Positions 1 through 14,773 of a stretch of 64,000 nt of DNA are shown here, piece after piece. Position numbers and translations under genes: made by a program. Within the stretch, counting starts at the first letter, position 1, and the number at the start of each line of letters is the position of its first letter. A model generated the notes under the pieces. The model did not search any database, was not told the DNA's origin, and was given only the letters and a program-made list of their open reading frames with translations. Source of the stretch: Siniperca chuatsi (taxonomy: Eukaryota; Chordata; Actinopteri; Centrarchiformes; Sinipercidae); NCBI RefSeq assembly GCF_020085105.1, contig NC_058064.1, positions 11,438,501 to 11,502,500 on the forward strand, in the 5' to 3' direction.

Positions 1-2170
1 AGGGAGAGAAACATTTTTGAGGGTAAATGGAGGAGAGGTGAGGAAGAAGGAAAAACAAAGAAAGGGTTTCAGCAAATCAATATAAAAGCAAAAACATTCT
101 CCATGTTCATCCATTTACAAGCCTATGAAATACAACCTGTGTGTAAACAGTAGAAGGATCTTCGCTGATGCACACTGATTTAATCTTGTTACTTTCTCTG
201 TAAGGCAGTAAGTGTATTGCACTACATTTTCATTGAATTCAAATCTGTGTCAGTGTGTATCAAGGCAATTCTAGAATTGATCTAATAGGCTAACAGACAT
301 TTTCCCTCTCAATGTCAGAGGGAAACACCATAAAAAAGGTACAAAACGGCAGAGGACGCTGGGTGCTTTGTTATGCAGAGACACTTGAATGTTTGCTACT
401 TAAAGAGTTCGCTGCAGCGAATTCAACAAGAAACACGCAAACCCACCCATGACAAAATTGTGACAAAACAACCTCAACCAGTTACAAATAATGATGGGAA
501 TGTGTCGAGATCCATTTTCAACCAGGTGTGCAGCAAGTAACACAGGAATGAAGAGACTTGACACAGGCTGTGTGATGGAGGAAACGCTGCTACAACAGCG
601 CCACTCAGACAAATTCTGAACAATATAAAGGGATGTCCTTAAAACCTTAAGAGAGTAATAAAGTAACCTCCCAAATACTGCTGATTTAAACCCGAAATAC
701 AGCTAAAAGGGTGTGTTCAAATCTAAACCGAACGCATTAAAACGAACCCTGGTGCGTTTGCCCGATTAGAACGGTTCGTTTGGTCTGGTGTGTGAAAGCT
801 GACAATCGAACCCTGGTGTGGACTAACCAACCGGACTCCAAGCAGACTCTTGTGCGGTTCGTTTGAGGTGTGAAAGCAAAATGATTTTTTGATTTTTGCT
901 TGATGTCAAAAGCTAAACTACTAATAAATCCATCTGCTGATTGCGAACTGTTCAGGAAGCAATTTTATAATCGATCCGTATAAGCGATATACTGCTGCTC
1001 ACCCATGGAAAATGTGCAACAGACCTTGCCTTAAGGAGGTATGACATCATCAACTACGGCAAGTGCGCTAGGACCAAACTCAGAAAAACTCACAATTGTA
1101 AAGGGGGCTTGACAATAATTAGAATAGTGGAAACAGTAGACTTTCCTACAGTAACCATGGTAATACACATGCACATGTGAGTGCGGGGATTTTCCCTAAT
1201 CAATCAGACAGCAAAAACTGTGGACTGTTGTGCTTGTATCCTACTCCGTGTACTTTGGCGGTCCGGTTCATAACATGTGGTTGATTTGCAGTCTAATAAT
1301 ACCAATAATGCTTATAATCAGTTATTTCTTTGTGAGCTCTTTGTGACACCAGAGAACATAAATAAATAAATACAAATATACACATTTTAAGCATTAAAGT
1401 TCTGCATGACTTGTTGTCAGTCACTGTCCAATCAATGAGTTAACTGCCAGTCTGTATGACTTCATGTTTACTCCTCTTGGTTCATTTGTAAAAAGAAAGT
1501 GTGAACAGGAACAGGACCAGAACTAAAACAGCAATGTAGAATTGTTTCCCTCAATCTGGACAAAATGAACCGAACTAGAGGTGTGAAAGCACCCTAAAAG
1601 TCACTAAATACAAGGTGTCACTAAGGTAAACGACAGAGTTCAATAAATTAAGAACCTCTTAAAAAGCTGAAAATGACTGAAATATTAGATTACATGTTTT
1701 GCGTAATGCAGTTAGTTGTGAAATACTTTTCCTGCAGTATATGCAATGTCCTTACAGGTTTAGTATTGCTTAAACCTACTTACTTCATTTCCAAAACCAG
1801 ATTTGCAAACTCTGGGGACAGGAACTAAATGTTGTTGTTTTTTTGTTGTTTTTTTCCATTTTTAAAATAACCAGTTGGGACACTTCCAGCTGGTGGAAAT
1901 CTATTCATTTGACAACCAGTCAAATATCACACTCAGCTCCCAGGTACATTGTGTGAAGGCTTGGAAAATCTAGCTTTAGCAACACTTTTGGGTAGCTAAA
2001 CACATTAGTATCCAATCATTAATTAGCATTTTTCTATCTTCTGCATATTACTCCAACAAGTTTGTATTAAATGTTGCATTTCAATTAGCTTAAATAAACC
2101 TCAGAGCAGTATGAACGCTAAGTACTGTCCTGTGAGTAAAAGAAGAGACAAATTAAAACTAAAAACAAAC
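1..2170. other. Left flank: ptpn12 intron and repeats
   Basis: This stretch lies 3' of ptpn12 coding exon 10 on the minus strand. I searched for the expected next PTP exon (beginning with an EQYEL-like motif) and did not find it, so the intron after exon 10 probably runs past the window edge. Apart from the inverted-end repeat at 708-1595 I see only AT-rich unique sequence and no convincing exon. Confidence 0.5.
708..1595. repeat. Non-autonomous DNA transposon-like element with imperfect terminal inverted repeats
   Basis: The left end begins AGGGTGTGTTCA and the right end, read in reverse complement, begins AGGGTGCTTTCACAC. Both then continue into related CGAAC/GTTCGG-rich sequence. The interior repeats motifs such as GGTGTGAAAGC. 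No transposase reading frame is present. The length is about 890 bp. A target-site duplication could not be fixed with certainty because both flanks are A-rich. The superfamily is not assigned. Confidence 0.55.
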
Positions 2171-4616
2171 CTTGGTCTGAACAGCAGAGTGTCGTTGCGT
2201 CCTCATCTCTTGGATCAACCGAAAAACATTAAAATCTTCTGGTATTTTCTTTAAAAGCACACAACACAACAAAAGGGTTAATTCTCACTTAAATCTTAAC
2301 ATAACATTTAGTGTGTAAAAAGTGTGTTTATTTGTACAGCTATGTTTAAGGTATGTGTAGGAGTGGGTGTGTGTTCACATACCCCAGCTTTGAGGAGGTT
2401 CCATGTGTAGTCGATAGCACAGATAGCACCCGTCCTCCCACAGCCTGCACTGTACAGTCAGAGTCATACAAATTAGATTCAACAGAAGCACTTGTGTAAA
2501 GACACAGCCATACACACACTGGAGCTTCCTCCTTCTTTATTGCAAACATAAATCTGCTAAAAACACACTCCTCACTAATATCAACTCTGGATTTGTATTC
2601 TTGAGGCCACAAAAAGATTCAGTACAGACAAATGCTTAATAACATGTATGTATGTTTGTGTGCAACGACACCTCGTCCAGACAGGGTGGAGACAGGAGCT
2701 ACACAAACGCTGAGATTATGTGGCATCACATCTGACACATAGAATCATAAAACTTTATCTCATGCTGTCAGAGAGCCTCTGCTACTCTAACAAGCACAGT
2801 TTCTCCACACACACATACAGTACAGCGCACATCAACCCACACAAGGTATCTTTACAGACGTAGAGACACAGCATCAAGTCCTGCTGTGTAACACAGGAAC
2901 CCGGGAAATGTCCTCAGGCTGCTCATTATAGCTGATTACACACACATGAAGACAGTGTGTGTGTACTGTTCGTATACCCACATCATGAATCTGTGTGTTT
3001 TCATTCTTGTTAACTACTTCACCATTTTAAGTTATTTGTTGGTGGAAATGGTGCAGTCATCTTTGAGACCGTTTTGTCATGAATTTATCATTCCCTAGAC
3101 AAATAACATTTCAATTTTCAGCCTACAGCAATCTAATCACTATAGCACTAATAAGATGGGTTATATCATGATTGCCCTATAATGACATGGCTAAATATAT
3201 GTAACAAAGTTACTATTTCTATATTTATTACAGCTATTCTGTAGCCTGTAATGGTTAGATTGCTGGCATTTTGGATTCCTGTGGCCAGCAGCAGCATTCA
3301 GAGGAAGATTTTCAACCAGATTAGTCAAGTGAAACAATGAAATGGTAAATAAAATAAGTCGACCAAACCTACAGTAAATGTCAGCTGAATTTAAAACCTA
3401 AAATCTAGCGTTTGCCAGGAGTAGATGTGTATTTGTATGTTGGGTATAGCCACTACTGTAACATTTCTCTGCTGTGTTGAAACCTGATTTCAAAACACAC
3501 AAACCCATGCTGGCCACCTGTTGCACATTCTTACTGCCTCCTCATTGAAAACCACTGGCAATCTCACAAATCATTCAATTCAATTTGAGAGCACGAGTAA
3601 GAAAAAAAAAATGTGATTCAAGAGTCTTAATCCAGCATCAGTGATACCAGTTTGAGCTATCATTTTATGTATGTATGTATATAATGTATATACTATTTCA
3701 TTACCGGATCTTCTCATCTGCAATCAGTCTCTTTTTTTAAATGTTGCCGTAGTTACATTAAGTGCATATATGGGTGGATTTGTGTTGGTGTCTCTGCACA
3801 GTATGTCAATATTGTAGATACCTGCAGTGGACACATATAGGGACATCATCATTCTCTTGGTATTCTCTCATTAGTCCGATCATATCCAGTATGGAGTCAA
3901 ATGATGAGGGGACGTCGTGATCCGGCCAGTTCATGTAATGGAACTGTGTTATCCTCCGAGTTTCCTGCGGGGAGACATACAGGGGAATATTTTTAAAGGT
4001 GGAGGGTCGATGGTAGGTCGGAGAATTGAATCACCAGGCCAAGGGGAGAAAGTGAATGTGTGGCCGATATTTTAATATTATTGTTTATAATATTATCTTT
4101 CAGCGGAGATGTATAGAGATGATATGAATGTATTTGTGGCATTGTTTTACCAAATTCTGCAAATTTTCCTTATAAATCAAAACAATTTGCTATTGAAGTT
4201 CTTGTTTTACATATGTGAATCGTTTTTTTCCTGATATAATGTACTACAATGGAACAAAATGTCACTGCTTTGGATATCAATTTGATTATATTTTTGTGAT
4301 TTTACATACATTTTCCATTGTGTGAGATATATCAATATCAGAAAAATACCACTATTAATAAGGCAATACAGATTTGAAAATATTGATGATATAGATATAA
4401 TAAATAAGAACCGACTGAGCAATAAGTCAGAGAACTTACATTTTCGTATTCCACCGTCAAAGTCCTGATAAAGTAGTCTGTTCTGGCCTGCTCTGATTCC
4501 TAGAAAACAGAAACAGAGAGAACATTTACACAATCCTTGACTAAAACGGTCATTAGAACAAAATGTTAGCAATGCAGGAGTCCAAATAAATAAATAAATA
4601 GACCCCCCCCCTTTAC

Positions 4617-4652
<36 letters not shown>

Positions 4653-7600
4653 CTATGATATTAGAGATTTGTCTACTTACACAAGAGATTCTGAAAGGGC
4701 CAAAACTCACGGGCTCCTCCCCAAGCAGCGGGAAATACCGCTCACATTTTTTCTAAGCAGAAAAGAACAGGAGTTAGCTTTGGCTGAGAACAAAAACCAG
4801 ACAAATACCACAGCTTCCTGTGCACACACACTTCTAGTTTGAAATTAAGGAATTTAGGTGACATGTGGAACATTGACGGTGACATTTACAGAAAAAGAAG
4901 GACTAAATACATACATACTACATACTTTATATACGTACATGTGCAAAACACACATTTATTGTGTTAAGTTATCTGAGCCATCAGTCACATTTAATTATTA
5001 CTTCAGTGAACATCTTAACCTAAAACAATAACAAGTTGGGTCAATGCAAATTGACTCAAGGCTTTAGTAACTGCCTTTAGCAACCTCTCAGTCTCTCTTT
5101 TAACAAACACAAATATAAAGCATACTCAGACAGGTGAGAAAAACACATAAAATACTAGAAATACCTCCACTAATGCTAGAAAACCTACAAAACGTGTTAT
5201 TTTACATGTCGGACGAAAGAATAAAAGGTAAAAATTATTTTACTTCTACAACTCACTGAATAAAAACGCTTTTTAGATATTCTAACAGACAAACAGACCG
5301 ATGGGACCGAAAACATACTGTAACCTTGGTGGAGATAATAAAACACAGATATGTGTACAGACACATGAACATAAATATATGTACACTTTGCATGCGTGCA
5401 CTGACACAAAGACACAAACGTACACGAAGGGATTAAATATCACAGTCTTACCCTTCCCATCTCAAACTCTCGACAAGCCATTACAATAACCTGCGGAGAC
5501 ACAAACAGGAAGGATTACAATCAATATTTACACTCAGCCTCTCACAGCTTACATTTCCAAAAATATTAATTTCTATATGTGCTATTTATGTAATGCTGTA
5601 GTTGCCAAAATAAGGTGCAGAGACTCAGAGGAGAACCTTGCAGAATACGAAAAATTTTAATTGAGAATGGCCTTTCTATATTTTACATTCTTACAGTAGT
5701 AGTGCAGACTCCAGATCACACGTTTCACTCTTACATTGATATCTCGCATCATTCTCTTTGATCCTACAGGAGTAATCATAACAGCTGCAATCTCAAGCTT
5801 TTCAGAGGGCTAGTTAAACCTAATCACAGCTCCCTCTCTCCCTTCCCTTCATATCTGTCCATCTGCTTCAAGCATAAGCACTCCCCGTCTGCCCCTTAAT
5901 TCATGACAACCATATTAAATATTTATTTTAATTACTTTAATTATTACAAACGCACTAAGTAACAGCTTTCTGTTGCTATTCTGTAAACATCCAAGATGAC
6001 ACAGAGGCACTCCTCCTGCAGTATATCTCTCCTTCCTCTATCGATCTATCTCTCCTGCTTTTTCACCATCCAATGAGCCATTCTCACCGCCACATTGTAC
6101 TCCCAGTTCATCCTCCAGAAGTCCATGACAGTGTTCGGCAGTGGGCCCTGAGTAGCAATATAGGCCTCGGGGCCATCCATACCCTGATGGGGGAGCAATG
6201 GGTAGAAAGAGAGAGAAAGCAAGATCACAAATCCAAACAGTTTTTAAAAATATATATTCTGTAAAGGCACTTTATAGCTCTCCACAATGGATGTTACTGT
6301 GATTCACATAGCACTTCATACCACGTAAATTCCTAACACTATAATCAAACCACAAAGTGTCAAACAACAAAGCGAAGGAATTTCAGCAGCTTTTTACCTT
6401 GATGAAGTTAGCGTTGACATAATCTGTGTCCTGATTGGTTGTTTTTAATGTCAGCTTCACCCTGCTGTGATCAACTGGGGAGGGGGAAAAAAAGAGGGAA
6501 ACATATTTACTTTGATGCATTTGAAATATTTTCTACTTCCAGAAACAGATGGAGAAATAGAATAAGACAAAAAGAAAAGAGTGGATGTAAAGACAGAAAA
6601 ATGCACAGAATGGGATATAGAGAGAGGGCAAACGAGGACAAAACTAGAGAGAAATGGGATGTTAAGAGGTTAATGGACACACAGCAATATCCTCATTCCT
6701 AAGTATGTGTATGTGTGTGTACACATTTGTTACGGATGAACCGGTCTTCCTTTGCCTAACAGCTCATTCACTAAAAGCCTTAATGAATGGATGGAGGGAC
6801 AGAGGAGAAAAAGAGGATAACGGTATTAAAAAAGTAGGACAGATGTTGGGTCATGGAAGCTTCCCCTGAAGTCAGTAAGTACAGCGAGGGTGTATAGTGT
6901 GTGTATGTGAGACCGAGACCATTACATGACAGATTACAACATACTGGATATCTGTTTCTGTTCTAAATGTATGTGTACACATACTTTCTGTCATTCCCTT
7001 TCTGTCTGTCTTTACTCAACATCCTCCACTTTATTCTTTTCCTTTATTTAAGCAGGGAGTTGAAAGAAATTCTGCCTACAATTGAACAGTGGTAGGTGAT
7101 ATGGTAAAAAAAAGTAATTTTTTCACATTTGACAATGCTGGTACTTGACAAAGTGACTTATATTTAAGGCTGAGGACATACATACATGATATTTAAATGC
7201 TGCTGTCACGCAGGACACAAGCTTTGATACAGATTCTATTGTCAGACATTGCATTTGCATAGCAACTACATAGAGAACTTAAGTCAAATTAAAGCGGTGT
7301 AGTTATTAATGGCTGCTCAGAAAGGTTATCACTGTGAACTAGCAACTAGTACTGATGGCTTAGTCTTTGCTTGATAACAATTGTTGTAAATCTAAATTTA
7401 AACATTTTGTCCAAGGTTTGTTGTTGGAGGATCATTTTGGTACATTGCAAGATAAATGACAGAAGATAAAGATAGTAGCAGAAAGTAGGAGTAAAACAAG
7501 ACACACAAGCTGCACTGGCCGATATAGTCAGGCATGATGGTATTTCAAACATTTGTAATCAATGTCACAGCATGCAATGTGATATTGTTCACCCCTACAG

Positions 7601-10600
7601 TTCTGTTGCATGCTCCATCAGTCAAGCAGTAAGAAAGGTACAGATACCTTGTTTTTAAAAAGAGCTTTTGTTTTTAGATACATTGCTTCCACCCTATTCA
7701 TATTAATAGACTAAATATTAGACATACCCACAAACTACAGCCTCCGAAATGAACATAAAGTTGAACAGACACCTCTTTAAAACAGTTGGACCATGAACGC
7801 ATGATTTATTGCTGGGTTGTTGTAATAGACCTTATTAGTTTTAGCTAGGTATACTAAACTTGCAACGGAGTGTATTCTTTTGGCTGAAGTTTGAAATGAA
7901 TGAGAGAGCTCTAGCCTCAAATGTAATTTGCAAATCTACTAAGAGCCTGGTTTAATGTGGAGCCTATGACATAAAGTATGCTATCGTCTGCATAAAAATT
8001 AACATTACATCCCAAAGTCCCTCTGCCTGTCTTTGCTGCAACAGATCAGAATTTATACGTATGCCGTCCCTGGCTTTTCTCCTGTTTTCACAGCAGAACA
8101 AGCACAGGTGTAGCTAATATCATTAATGATGGTGCCATTAGATTTAAGGACACCATACATGTGAGCAAACATGTACATCTAAATGCAATGCTGCCATTAT
8201 TTATGTTACTGTATACATCTGTGTCTGATAAGTCAAAATGTCTGTGAGGAAGGACCATTTCATTAATCTGTGCATTTGTTGGTGTGCTGGGACTTACATG
8301 GCAGTATATCTTTATATCTGTTCTTCTTGACATTCTCCTCTCTCTCCCCTACGTTGGTGGGGTAAATCTTCTCCGTCCGGTATTTAGTTGATAACCGCCG
8401 TAACCGCTAGAATAAACAACACAACAAGAGAGAGGTTTATGTTCATGATATGTTTGTAAGTATAAAATTGACCTACAAACAGAAGAAAAGCAACATGGGT
8501 TACACTCATGATGGGAGAACTTTTCTTTGACAGCACACAGGAAAGAGATAAATGATAGTAGGACAGGGACAACCTGTGATACAAGTCAGATAGTAGTCAG
8601 TCTTTATCTGAGTATAACACATCTAGAAATGCAGAGAAAGCTATATGACGGAGTTTCAGAGAACAGTGATAAAAGTACTGGAAATAAAACTTACATCTGT
8701 GGTGTCTCATACACACAGAAAACTATGTATTTGATCGAGTTTCAATGAAGCTTTTTTATCATATATTTACTCAGAAGTGTCGCTGGGTTACATACACACA
8801 GGGTACAGTGGTTAAACTCTGACACACACAAATGCACACTACCCATCCTTCAACATTCACACTGCTACTAATACCACAGCTCCCTAGTCACACACATACT
8901 CCTGTTCCTCTTTGCGTGATAGTGCATGAAGTTAAGTGTGGCCAAATCTAATAGTAGCTGACACTGATGAAGACACATTCAGTTAATGGGAAGAGAACAA
9001 ATACAACATCTCTTGTTTGACAGCAGGCTAAAGCTAAGCTAGCAGTCCTCAGACACTGTGTGGCCCAGAAAAGACGTTTTTAAGAGGTGATTCGGGGGAG
9101 ATTTATTAAACTGATGATTTAAAACATTAGGGATGGCAGATGAGCCGATTCACAATGAGACATTAGAGATTTGTTAATCAGTACAGACTTTACTGTACTG
9201 TTTTTCAACCAATTTAGCTATCCATTTAATACCTCTGGTTGTCTTAGACCATTGCAAGTTCCAGTTTAAGTTCAAATTTTATTTGTATAGCAAACATTTC
9301 ATACAAAAGTGGTTCAAAATGCTTTACATGAAAGGCAAAAAGGTAAATACATGCATATAGATACACAAACATTTCATGGCAATATTTGATTTACAGGATG
9401 TTTGCATAAATGCGTTAAGTACCTTGATTTGTCAGATATTTCATTAATTGGATCAGCCATGAAAGGACTTTTCTATGACATAGAAAGGAACATTTTCTGT
9501 TAGCTAGTTTCTTTCTTTGTTTACTATAACACCATCAATTGCTACCAAAAACAAAAAGATCATCACCAACTGTTAGGAGTCACCACTAAAAATTGCTTAG
9601 TATTACTGTTTGCAATCAGCGACAGCAGTCAGTAACGGTCTTCTTAAACACGAGTGTGAAAAGAGTGATTTCTAGAGATCAGCAAGTTTGCTGATTTCTA
9701 CTGTATTTGCTTTCGGTTGCCTTCATATCATTCAATGGAAATCAATGGTTTCATCTCAACTTCACAAGCATCCTTTATGAGAAAAAAGACGCTTCAGCTA
9801 CACCCGCTGATCACAGTTGGAGTAAAATTAGGGGACTTTCTGAAACTTCTAGTTAATTTTATTGTGCGGCTCTTTCGTGGCCTCGAGTGTCACACTGAAA
9901 CTGTAAAGGAACTTCAAAAAGAACAGCAAGACTTTTGTACCATAAAAAAACTCCTGCTGTTCGACTAGATAGCGTTCACATGATATCGCTCTCAAGGGCC
10001 ATTTTTTTAAATTCTCTCAGTTAGTTCAATCACTTTTCTTTCTCTCTGTCTGAGACAGTGAAGAAATTAGGCATTAGGCCACTTTTTCTGCCTCTCTCAG
10101 TCCCCCTTTCTCTCTCTCTCGCTGTCTCTGAGAAAATCAGCGTGGGCGTTCGGGCTGCTGGAGCCTCGTGTGAAAAACGGTCCCACCTCTTCTCTCTGGC
10201 ACTGACTGCAGGCTTTCCTTGTGTTACTGTGACAGGGACACATACTGTACATCCTGATTTCCTGAGACTCTCAAACCTCAGTACTTTTCTTCCTGTCCTT
10301 GTTTCTCTTTTCACTTTGTCATAATATCACTTCGTGCTACTGCGACATTTACAACAATACACACAGACAAACATGCAGAGACACACACCAATAGACACCA
10401 TTTGACATCAACAACGATATTGCATACTTGAGAGCATCTGTCCCATTTAGTTACAGCTTTGTTTGTAGTACATATTGCTATATCTTCTGTGCATTAAATG
10501 TTCATCTTGATGTATATCTCCAAAATTACAAACACTTCAAAAGAGGCCATTTACAGGGCTTCAGTGGTTTCATAAACTGGTGAGCTGACTGCTGTACTCA

Positions 10601-10813
10601 CTGAATACACTACTGACAGACACACAAACAGTTTAGACTCGCGGCACAGAGGCACCCTAAAGACATAATGAGTTTTTCACCTTTCATTTTGCATCACTCA
10701 TCTTTGTAAACCACAAGGGCAGACTATCAGAAACTGTGGGAGAGGAAACAAGAGAGAAAAAAGGAGTTTGAGAGAAAGAGAGGTACACACAGAGACTCTG
10801 GGCGGCAACACAG

Positions 10814-10849
<36 letters not shown>

Positions 10850-13800
10850 TAATAGCATTAGAGCTCCTCCGGTCTCATGTGAATTACATTTCCAACAGAG
10901 GTCTGCTTCTGTGCTGGGCCAAAGCCCGGGAAGACACACACACAAACACGTATACACACACTTAGACACACAATGAGCAGAGAAAGCAGGCAATAGTGAT
11001 TTGTGATGGTTTGTGATACCCCAACCCACAAAACACATTATGTGGAGATAAACATGCACACAACTGTGCCCTCTAACACTGTAATGATGATAAGTATTTT
11101 CCCTTTGTAGCTCATTTCACTTCATTTACAGCAAAATAAGGAAGTACTAGTTGATTCTCCCATTAAAGCCTATGAAATTTGACATTTTGCAGCACCTAAT
11201 CAATGATTTGTTTTGGCTCTGTGTTGCTAGTTTTAATTTATAACAGCTTCAGTACAGTTCACAGCTTTGTTTCTCAATTCAGGGGAACAAACCGATAAAG
11301 TTCCACTTTAAGGTCTGACCTGGCCAACTTTCCCTACTGAATTCGGTTATACGACAGCTTGTTTCTGTCATCTGATTTTCAATTATACCTTCTCATTGCC
11401 GCTAGGCAACTGATGAGAAAATTATTTTGGCAATCATACCTTTCTTGAGCGCTTTAATTGCCTTCTGCTGTGTTTTAATCTTGTTTACACACATTTCAAT
11501 GACAATGATGAATTTGTACAAAATAATACGCTTCCCTATGGCATTAACTGTGATTAAATGCATTTGTGTGATGCCAGTGGTACCTTACCACATGTAACTA
11601 TTGTACTAGAGAAGCACAAGTATATCGGCATACTGTCACTGTTTATCGACTGATATTAACTTTAAAAAGCTATATTGGAATCAAGTAATAGATGCTTTGC
11701 TTCTGCTGCTTATACATTATTTGACTGATTGTGGAAGAGGCATTTTGTAATATATTTTAGGGTTATGTCACTGGAACTGTCAAATTAGTTTACAAACATA
11801 TATAGAGTATAATGGCTGCTTAAAAAATAAAATTGTGAAAAGCCTGGTGTGTTTTGCACCTCCATTTGTACTACTAAGCAAAAATGCATATGGAGCTGAC
11901 ACAATCAGATTAGTATTTGTTTCAATAAATGCATCAGTGCAACCCTGTGGTTATAATTAAGTATAAAGGCTACACTGTCATACTGTTTTCTAACTAACAA
12001 TTTCCATCCAAGCGAGTTGTATGCAAACATCTTAAGCATTACATTTCAAGCATTTCATAATTAAATGTTAATTGGGTGTGTCTTTCCATTTGAATGAGGT
12101 CAAGAGATGTCTGACTTTCAATATAATAGTAGAAATATAGATATGACACTTCTGAGAGGCTGTGGTGAACAGATATTTTACAGACAACATTTCAAAAAGT
12201 CCATAAACACGATTTCAGCTTTTATAATTTGATACATCATTACAAAAAAAAAACTTGGATGGAAACCCAGCTACTGTCTGTCTCGCCCTTTTCTCTTTAC
12301 TTTCCATTGTCCCACAGACAGACCCTGTTTCTAATTACTCTTACTTCCTCTGTTACGTAAAACACACACACACACAAAAAACACAGACACAAAAAGACAC
12401 ATACATAGACAAAGGCGCACACAAGCTTGTGTGTGTACTCTCACAAATAATGGGTAAGCCTGGAGGATGTAAAAGAAATAAAACAGTCCTTGCCTGCTGC
12501 TCTGTACTTTTACTGAAGACGAGAGGTGGAGTGTAAGGGAAAGAGAAAAAGTGAGGAAAGAAGTGGAGGAGAGGAGATATGGGTGTTTTAGATTAAGGGG
12601 GCGAAAAGGGTGATTTGGAGAAAGAGGAGGGGGAAGCAGGGAAAAGGGAGAGCCAAGGCTTTTAAGAGGCTCTTGGTAACTAAGCTAATGGGTTCTTTTA
12701 TTCCTTGTTTCTGTCATCCATTCACACGCTCCCTTTACACACTCTGTCGCTTCGCACTAGCTTCTGTCCTGAATGGAGGAGAGGGGGTGCAAAGAAAGAG
12801 GGCAAAGAAAAGTAAACACCCTTGTTTCTATCACTACTCAAGTGTACTCCTCTATTCAATTCTTATTTGTTGCACAACAGCAAGTGGTGTATCAATTTCT
12901 CCAAAATGACAACAAGTGGTGGAGTAAACCTGAAAGGAAAAAACAACAAGACTGGTAGAAAAAGAGAAAAAAAGAGGAGACAGAGGTAGTGGATGATAGT
13001 GAAATATGTAGAGTTGAAACGATGAGTCGATTAGTTGATAGAAAATTAATCTGCAACTATTCTCAAAATAAATTTATTCAAGCCAAACTGCCAAATATTT
13101 GGCGGTTCTAGCTTGTCAAATATGTGGATTTTCTTTATCATATATGATAGTAAACTGAAAATATTTGACTTTTGGACTGATAGTCGGATAAAACAAGCAA
13201 TTTAAAATACATAACCATGGGCTCTGGGAAATTGTGACAGGTATTATTCACTATTTTCAATCAATCAATTAATCAAGAATGTAATATAATGTAATATTTT
13301 TTTAGTTTTAGACCTAGAAAAATGCCCATCACAATTTGGCAACTTCATGTTGCTTATTTTGTTTGACAGTCGAATGATATCAATTAAATATAACAGAGAA
13401 ATATAGCAAATGCTTACAAAGGAGCTGGAACTGGTGAATGTTTTACATTTCTGCTCAGAATATGAATTTAACGATTAACAGGTGATCAAAATTGTTTTAA
13501 ATAGATCTGCAACTAACAACTGTTTTCATCATCGATTAATCTGCTGTTTATCTTTTTCAATTACTCGGTTAATCGCTTATCACAATTTTCCAGAGCCGAA
13601 GGTGAGGTTTTAAAAGGTCTTGTTTTGTCCAGCCGACAGTCTGAAACCCAAAGATATTTCATTTACTGTTATACAAGACAAAGAAAAGCAGCAAATCCTT
13701 ACATTTGAGAACCTAGCACCACGTAATGTTGCTTCTGCTGATTTGTAACAGATTGTAACCTTTTAAACAACTGATCATGAGCATAGAAGTGCAGTTAAAT

Positions 13801-14709
13801 TTTTTACCCCCTATCATTTGTACCTTTCTCACTATGTTATGCACAAAGCATAGCTACAAAACATCACAGGAAACACTCCTTTTCACAGGAAAGGGAAGTA
13901 ACTAAAACACTGGAAAACACTCAGAGTTTTCTATGGTTTTCACACATTTAAAAGACTAGAATGCACTGAAACCACCTACGCTCCACTGTTGTGGTTGTAT
14001 CTGCAAAATGTGTGAAGCACATAACCCAAATTTGAACATCTGATGGACATGTGTTAATAGATGATGTGTGGCATGCCAAAAAACCAACAATGGTTTTTAC
14101 TGAATTACACTAAATTTGATCTGTTTTTGATGAATCACAATTGCCACTTTACAGTACCTCACGCCAGTGCTTATATATCTTATTGATGATGATTGAAATG
14201 CTTAAAATAATAAAAAATCTCTCACGTTGATCTTGTTCCTTCCACATGCTATTTCTACCTTTCTATTCCCTTCTGTTTCTATTACTTTCTTACTTCCTAT
14301 CAGTCAGGGGAGTAAAACAGCAGGACGGAGTTGGCCAGTTTCCCGTGAACGCTCGACTTCCACTTCCACACACACACAGGGCGTTGCCCCCAAAGGCCCA
14401 GTGCCGACTTCACAGACCCCCTTCAGGGTGCGACCGAGTCATGTGTGCTCTCACACACATTTCTTCACAATGACTTGACTTGGCCTAAAATGACTTGAGG
14501 ATGCCAGGGCAGTTACTGGGCAAAGAAAGAGACAGATGGAGAGACAATGGAAAAAGATGATAAGAAAGAGAGAAGAAAAAGAGTTAGAGAGGTAGATGTG
14601 GGTAGAGAGAGGCAAAAGGAGAGAGACGTAATTGTTAGTGGGTCTAACCTACTTTCTGTCTCCTGGCTGAATAAGTCAGCATCGCTGTACTTCCCGGGCA
14701 CACTGAATA

Positions 14710-14773
<64 letters not shown>

